This document shows, one piece after another, positions 59,491 through 64,000 of a stretch of 64,000 nucleotides of DNA. Every line of letters starts with the position of its first letter. The stretch's first letter is position 1. Under the pieces are notes generated by a model, which ran no database searches, was not told the DNA's origin, and saw only the letters and a program-made list of their open reading frames with translations. Made by a program: the position numbers and the translations under genes. The DNA is from Streptacidiphilus jiangxiensis (GTDB lineage Bacteria; Actinomycetota; Actinomycetes; Streptomycetales; Streptomycetaceae): NCBI RefSeq assembly GCF_900109465.1, contig NZ_FOAZ01000010.1, positions 248,001 through 312,000 of the forward strand, read 5' to 3'.

Positions 59491-59594
59491 AGGGGCGCGG
59501 GGAACTGCGCGCTGAGCCACCGACATGCGGATGGTCCTCAACGTTCAGGGCCGTCCGCAGGCCGGTGGTTGCTCGCGCAGTTCCCCGCGCCCCT
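59491..59594. repeat. Long palindromic intergenic element, copy E
   Basis: The best preserved copy: two 52-base halves with about 43 complementary positions and no loop. Arms are AGGGGCGCGGGGAACTGCGC and GCGCAGTTCCCCGCGCCCCT; the inner part GCGGATGGTCCT faces AGGGCCGTCCGC. It begins 8 bp after the sugar-binding protein stop and lies inside what looks like a transporter operon. Confidence 0.88.
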
Positions 59595-59602
59595 ACATGT
59601 GC

Positions 59603-60970
59603 CTACTGCGGCCAGGCGGCGTCGATGTCCGCTGCGGTCTTCTGGACGGACTGGTTCTGCGCGAACCACGCCGTGAACGACTTCCACTCCTGCCCCGAAC
59701 CGATCGCCGCGACCATCAGGTCGGACGCGTCGAAACGGAACGTCGCCGACGGGTCCGTCAGGTACTTCGCCGAGAGCTGGTCGATCGGGTCGGTGTAGAT
59801 CGACGGGTCCACACCCTGGTTCGCCGAGACCCAGCCCGGTGCCTGCTTGATGCGGCTCGTCGCCCACTCCGACGTGGAGAGGTAGTTCTGCACGGCCTGC
59901 ACCTCGGGCCGGCTGCTGAACGCCGCCACGAACTCGCCGCCGCCCTCGACCGGGGTCGGGATGGACGGGTTCACCGCAGGGAGCTTGAACGCCCAGATGT
60001 CGCCGTTCGGGCCCACGGTCGTGCCCTTGGGCCACTGCGCCTCGTAGAACGAGGCCTGCTGCAGCATCGAGCACTTGCCGGTCAGGATCGGCGTCCCGGC
60101 GTCCTGGAAGGTCGTGGAGGCGATGGACGAGACGTCGCCGAAGCCGCCGTTGACCCAGGCGGGGTTGTGCATCCAGTTCTGGACCACGTTCATCGAGTCG
60201 ATGATCTGGGGGTCGGAGAACTTGACCTGGTGGCTGATCCACTGGTCGTAGACGTCGCCGCCGTACTTGCCGAGGACGACCTCCTCGACCCAGTCGGTCG
60301 CGGGCCAGCCCGTCGCCGTGCCGGAGCCGATACCACCGCACCACGGCTTGTTCTTGCCCGACTTGGCGATCTTGTCGCTGAGTGCCATCAGGTCCGCCCA
60401 GGTGGTCGGCACCTGGTAGCCCGCGGCCGCGAAGGCCTTGGGCGAGTACCAGACGAGCGACTTCATGTTCGCGCTCATCGGCGCGGCGTAGAAGGTGCCG
60501 TCGACCGAGCCGTAGCTCTTCCAGATGGGGGCCCACTTGCTCTCGTTCGCGACGGTCTGCGCCGGCGGCTTGACCACCTTGCCCGTCTTCACCATCTGCG
60601 CCAGCAGGCCGGGCTGCGGGATGATCGCCAGGTCCGGCGCGTTGCCGCCGGTGACCCGGACCGGGAGCTGGGACTCGAAGTCGTTGGAGCCGACGTAGGA
60701 GATCTTGATCCCGGTGCAGGAGCTGAACTTCGCCCAGGACCGCTCCAGGGCGTCCGACTCGGGGCTGAGGATCGAGGCGAACATCGTGACGGTCGTGCCC
60801 GAGTGGCCCGCGTAGGCCTGGAAGGGGGCGCAGTCACCGGTCAGGGTGGGCGTCGCGGAGGCGGTGCCGCCGTTGCCGCCGGAGGAGTTGGAACAGCCGG
60901 CGAGGAGAGTGAGCGCGGCGGCCGCCCCTACGGCGACGGCGCGGCGTCCGGACAGAGTGGGCCTGTGCAT
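59603..60970 (-). CDS. Sugar ABC transporter substrate-binding lipoprotein
   Basis: A 455-residue CUT1-family binding protein. The signal peptide ends in the lipobox LLAGC (lipidated Cys near residue 25), followed by a Ser/Gly linker. The body has the type-2 binding-protein fold (PDLAIIPQPGLLAQMVKTGKV, WYSPKAFAAAGYQVPTTWADLMALSDKIA), like alpha-glucoside-binding proteins. ATG at 60970 has GGAGG 7 nt upstream, which decides the start against longer options. It is the first gene of the sugar importer operon. Two conserved-looking motifs lie in its leader. Confidence 0.93.
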   Translation of the reverse strand: MHRPTLSGRRAVAVGAAAALTLLAGCSNSSGGNGGTASATPTLTGDCAPFQAYAGHSGTTVTMFASILSPESDALERSWAKFSSCTGIKISYVGSNDFESQLPVRVTGGNAPDLAIIPQPGLLAQMVKTGKVVKPPAQTVANESKWAPIWKSYGSVDGTFYAAPMSANMKSLVWYSPKAFAAAGYQVPTTWADLMALSDKIAKSGKNKPWCGGIGSGTATGWPATDWVEEVVLGKYGGDVYDQWISHQVKFSDPQIIDSMNVVQNWMHNPAWVNGGFGDVSSIASTTFQDAGTPILTGKCSMLQQASFYEAQWPKGTTVGPNGDIWAFKLPAVNPSIPTPVEGGGEFVAAFSSRPEVQAVQNYLSTSEWATSRIKQAPGWVSANQGVDPSIYTDPIDQLSAKYLTDPSATFRFDASDLMVAAIGSGQEWKSFTAWFAQNQSVQKTAADIDAAWPQ

Positions 60971-61002
60971 TGCGTGCCTCCAAGAGGGTGGACCGGGTGC
61001 GC

Positions 61003-61055
61003 GCCGTGCAGAGAGAGCCGTGCAGAGAGCCGTGCGGTCGTGAAAGTTCTTGCAG
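61003..61055. promoter_or_regulatory. Sugar-importer leader with CCGTGC repeats and a CTTGCAG motif
   Basis: CCGTGC recurs at 61004-61009, 61018-61023 and 61030-61035. Next to it, TGAAAG-TT-CTTGCAG (61041-61055) resembles operators of LacI-type sugar regulators, and CTTGCAG is a heptamer I remember from Streptomyces maltose promoters. These lie 35-85 bp before the binding-protein start. Confidence 0.35.
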
Positions 61056-61123
61056 CAGATACAGGACCATAACCTGACGCCAACACCTGGCCAAGGGGTC
61101 GCGCCGCGTTCAGATCTTGAAGC

Positions 61124-61165
61124 ACGCAAGGGGCCCACGGCTCGTGTGCCGTGGGCCCCTTGCGT
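61124..61165 (-). terminator. Terminator hairpin after NAD-glutamate dehydrogenase
   Basis: An 18-bp perfect stem, ACGCAAGGGGCCCACGGC with its complement, closes on TCGTGT. It begins 10 bp beyond the dehydrogenase stop on the minus strand. Confidence 0.92.
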
Positions 61166-61175
61166 TACACGGTGC

Positions 61176-64000
61176 TCAGCGCATCGACCCGGTCCGCAGC
61201 AGCGTGCGGATGACCCGCATCGCGACGCTGAGGTTGGCCAGGTCGTACGACTCCGACGTCCTTATGTCGTCGAGCGTGGTCTTGGCGCGGTTGACCAGCG
61301 TCGCGTTCGCCTCGACCCAGGCCTGGAACCGCTCCTCCGGCGTCGCGCCGGGCTCGCCGTAGCCGAGCAGGTCCGCGGTGAGCGTCGCGTGGGCCGCGAA
61401 GAGGTCCTCGCGGATGGCCGCGCGGGCCATCGACTGCCAACGGTCGGTGCGGGGCAGCTCGATGATCCGGTCGAGCAGCTCGGCGATCTGCAGGCGCGAG
61501 CCGAGGTCGTAGTAGACCTCCGCCACGTCCAGCACCTCGGCGCCGTGGCGGTCGGCGGTCTCGATGATGTCCAGCGAGGGGAAGACCGAGGAGAGACCGG
61601 CGATCTTGACTGCCAGCTCCTCCTGCACACCCGCCTCGAGCAGCTCGTCGCGCACGGACGCGAACCACTCCAGGTCCGAGCCGCGGACCAGCTCAGGCAC
61701 CTTGCTCCAGACCAGGTTGACCCGCTCGCGGAAGACCTCGATGGTCTCCGCGATGTCGAGCGGCTGGCGCCGGTTGTTGAGCAGCCAGCGGGTGGCGCGC
61801 TCGACCAGGCGACGGCTGTGCAGCCGCATCTTGGTCTGGATCTCCGCCGGGACCTTGTTGTCCAGGTCCTCGATCTCCTGCCAGATGCCCTTGAGGTCGA
61901 AGATCGCGCGGGCCGCGGTGTGCGAGCGCACGACCTCCTCGTAGGTGGCACCCGTCTCCTCGCGCAGACGGAAGGCGAAGGTCATGCCGCCGCGGTTGAT
62001 GGTCTCGTTGACCACGACCGTGGTGATGATCTCCCGGCGCAGCGCGTGGCCGTCGATCTGCTCCTCGAACCGCTGCTGGAGCTGCGGCGGGAAGTAGCGG
62101 TGCAGCTTGCCACGCAGGTACGGGTCGTCCGGCAGGTCCGAGGCGAGGATCTCGTCGGCCAGGGTGATCTTCGTGTAGGCGAGCAGCACGGCCAGCTCGG
62201 GCTGGGTCAGGCCGCGCCCGGCCGCCGCCCGCTCGCGCATCTGCGCGCCGGTCGGCAGGAACTCCAGCGCCCGGTTGAGGTGGCCGTCGGCGACCAGACG
62301 GCGCATCAGCCGCTGGTGCACGTTGACCATGCTCGGCGCCTGCGACGAGGCGTTGGCCAGCGCCACGTTCTGGGCGTAGTTGTTCACCAGGACGTGCTCG
62401 CCGACCTGGTCGGTCATCTCGGCCAGCAGCGCGTTGCGCTGCTTGACCGTCATGTCGCCGTCGGTGACGACCTGGTTGAGCAGGATCTTGATGTTCACCT
62501 CGTGGTCCGAGGTGTCGACGCCGGCCGAGTTGTCGATGGCGTCGGTGTTGACCTTGCCGCCCTCGCCGCCGTGGCCCAGCGTCGCGAACTCGATGCGGCC
62601 GAGCTGGGTCGCGCCCAGGTTGCCGCCCTCGCCGAACACCTTGACCCGCAGCTCGCCGCCGTTGACGCGGATCGCGTCGTTGGCCTTGTCGCCGACCTCG
62701 AGGTTGTTCTCGCTCGCGGCCTTGACGTAGGTGCCGATGCCGCCGTTCCACAGCAGGTCGACCGGGGAGAGCAGGATCGCCTTCATCAGCTCGGCCGGGG
62801 TGAGCCGGGAGACGCCCGCCTCGATGCCCAGCGCCTCGCGCATCTGCGCGGTGATGGTGATCGACTTGGCGCTGCGCGGGAAGATGCCGCCGCCGGCCGA
62901 GATCAGCTCGGTGTTGTAGTCCTCCCAGGAGCTGCGCGGCAGGTCGAACATCCGCTTGCGCTCGGCGAAGGAGCTCGCCGCCTCCGGGTTCGGGTCCACG
63001 AAGATGTGGCGGTGGTCGAACGCGGCGACCAGGCGGATGTGCTCGCTGAGCAGCATGCCGTTGCCGAACACGTCACCGGACATGTCGCCGATGCCGACGA
63101 CGGTGAAGTCCTCGGACTGGGTGTCGTGGCCCAGCTCGCGGAAGTGGCGCTTGACCGACTCCCAGGCGCCGCGGGCGGTGATGCCCATGCCCTTGTGGTC
63201 GTAACCGGCCGAGCCACCGGAGGCGAAGGCGTCGCCCAGCCAGAAGCCGTACTCGTTCGCGACACCGTTGGCGATGTCGGAGAAGGTCGCGGTGCCCTTG
63301 TCGGCGGCGACGACGAGGTAGGTGTCGTCACCGTCGTGGCGCACGACGTCCTTCGGCGGCACGACCTCGCCGGCGACCAGGTTGTCGGTGATGTCGAGCA
63401 GACCGGAGATGAAGGTCTTGTAGGAGGAGATGCCCTCGTCCATCCAGGCCTGGCGGTCCAGCGACGGGTCGGGCAGCTGCTTGGCGAAGAATCCGCCCTT
63501 GGAGCCGACCGGCACGATGACGGTGTTCTTCACCATCTGGGCCTTGACCAGGCCGAGGATCTCGGTGCGGAAGTCCTCACGACGGTCGGACCAGCGCAGA
63601 CCACCGCGGGCGACCTTGCCGAAGCGCAGGTGCACGCCCTCGACCTGCGGCGAGTAGACCCAGATCTCGTAGGCCGGGCGCGGGGCCGGCAGGTCCGGGA
63701 TGGCCTGAGGGTCGAACTTCATCGACACGTAGGCGTGCGGCTCGCCCGCCTCGGTGCGCTGGAAGAAGTTGGTGCGCAGGGTGGCCTTGATCAGCGTCAG
63801 GAAGGAACGCAGGATGCGGTCCTCGTCGAGGCTGACGACCTGGTCGAGCGCGCCGTCCAGCTCCTCCAGCAGACCCTCCGTCAGCTCGGCGGCGCTGTGC
63901 GTGTGCGCGGGCGACAGACGGGCCTCGAAGAGGTTCACCAGCAGGCGGGTGACGTGGACGTTGTTGAGGAGCGCGTCCTCCATGTAGTCCTGCGAGAAGG
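61176..64000 (-). CDS. gdh: NAD-specific glutamate dehydrogenase, large bacterial type (5' end outside window)
   Basis: Oxidatively deaminates glutamate to 2-oxoglutarate with NAD. The visible 941 residues are the C-terminal part of the ~180-kDa enzyme first recognised in Streptomyces; the frame continues off the right edge (FSQDYMED reads straight through the ATG at 63983, so that ATG is internal). The catalytic dehydrogenase core is plain: HLRFGKVARGGLRWSDRREDFRTE, QMVKNTVIVPVGSKGGFF with the catalytic lysine region, and the nucleotide-binding segment VVGIGDMSGDVFGNGML. The C-terminal ~400 residues are the helical domain specific to this class. A strong terminator follows. Confidence 0.96.
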   Translation of the reverse strand, partial: FSQDYMEDALLNNVHVTRLLVNLFEARLSPAHTHSAAELTEGLLEELDGALDQVVSLDEDRILRSFLTLIKATLRTNFFQRTEAGEPHAYVSMKFDPQAIPDLPAPRPAYEIWVYSPQVEGVHLRFGKVARGGLRWSDRREDFRTEILGLVKAQMVKNTVIVPVGSKGGFFAKQLPDPSLDRQAWMDEGISSYKTFISGLLDITDNLVAGEVVPPKDVVRHDGDDTYLVVAADKGTATFSDIANGVANEYGFWLGDAFASGGSAGYDHKGMGITARGAWESVKRHFRELGHDTQSEDFTVVGIGDMSGDVFGNGMLLSEHIRLVAAFDHRHIFVDPNPEAASSFAERKRMFDLPRSSWEDYNTELISAGGGIFPRSAKSITITAQMREALGIEAGVSRLTPAELMKAILLSPVDLLWNGGIGTYVKAASENNLEVGDKANDAIRVNGGELRVKVFGEGGNLGATQLGRIEFATLGHGGEGGKVNTDAIDNSAGVDTSDHEVNIKILLNQVVTDGDMTVKQRNALLAEMTDQVGEHVLVNNYAQNVALANASSQAPSMVNVHQRLMRRLVADGHLNRALEFLPTGAQMRERAAAGRGLTQPELAVLLAYTKITLADEILASDLPDDPYLRGKLHRYFPPQLQQRFEEQIDGHALRREIITTVVVNETINRGGMTFAFRLREETGATYEEVVRSHTAARAIFDLKGIWQEIEDLDNKVPAEIQTKMRLHSRRLVERATRWLLNNRRQPLDIAETIEVFRERVNLVWSKVPELVRGSDLEWFASVRDELLEAGVQEELAVKIAGLSSVFPSLDIIETADRHGAEVLDVAEVYYDLGSRLQIAELLDRIIELPRTDRWQSMARAAIREDLFAAHATLTADLLGYGEPGATPEERFQAWVEANATLVNRAKTTLDDIRTSESYDLANLSVAMRVIRTLLRTGSMR

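Overview
The window reads as the chromosomal core of a high-GC, morphologically complex actinomycete of the Streptomycetaceae (Streptomyces, Kitasatospora or Streptacidiphilus type). This rests on strong third-position GC bias, frequent GTG starts, an SsgA-like sporulation protein, CU044_5270 and DUF3039 proteins, an HU protein of the HupA type, paired PkaA/PkaB-like kinases and the large NAD-glutamate dehydrogenase. From memory, the order hppD ... murA-hupA-malic enzyme-helD ... ssrA-smpB-ctp-ftsX-ftsE-prfB-kinases ... gdh matches the central arm of Streptomyces chromosomes. I see no prophage, transposase or CRISPR array.

Layout. 1-5.6 kb: FAD-linked oxidase (partial), secreted M1 peptidase, an ECF sigma factor with its CU044_5270 partner, and a secreted beta-propeller-like protein. 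5.7-15.2 kb: hppD, a membrane Lon-type protease, an IclR regulator, a response regulator and a histidine kinase separated by an ssgG-like gene, an SF2 helicase and an MFS exporter. 15.3-16.5 kb: tRNA-Cys overlapped antisense by a degenerate NuoF-like gene, preceded by a small ORF. 16.5-21.6 kb: a three-gene xanthine-dehydrogenase-type molybdoenzyme operon whose 2Fe-2S subunit carries a long repeat-bearing tail. 21.8-31.8 kb: hexosaminidase, DUF3039, YqgE, murA, a GNAT enzyme, hupA, malic enzyme and HelD. 31.9-35.6 kb: an AlkZ-like glycosylase, a PadR/FAD-monooxygenase pair and a flavoprotein. 35.6-41.8 kb: tmRNA, smpB, a C-terminal processing protease, ftsX, ftsE, a zinc-ribbon membrane peptide, a sortase substrate and prfB. 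41.9-49.7 kb: two receptor Ser/Thr kinases divergent from an FHA/FtsK-like protein. 49.7-61 kb: a secreted protein, a polyprenol-linked glycosyltransferase-like membrane protein, an NMT1/SsuA-type importer, an FtsX-like ABC exporter with a TetR regulator, and a sugar ABC importer. 61.2 kb to the end: NAD-glutamate dehydrogenase (partial).

How it works together. ssrA/smpB with prfB form a ribosome-rescue and termination block; ftsEX and the S41 protease act at the envelope and septum; the kinases plus the FHA protein look like a phospho-signalling module. Several regulator/target pairs carry visible operators (PadR, TetR), and the ECF sigma gene has a nested dyad that may hold divergent autoregulated promoters.

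The most notable unexplained structure is a family of ~104-bp, almost fully self-complementary intergenic elements: five complete copies and one half copy. Each starts or ends within about 10 bp of a stop codon. Other points worth a second look are the low-complexity tail of the 2Fe-2S subunit, the short tmRNA tag, the NuoF-like gene that ends inside a tRNA, the T-x-V-L repeats in the PkaA-like linker, and the FHA protein with an altered P-loop.
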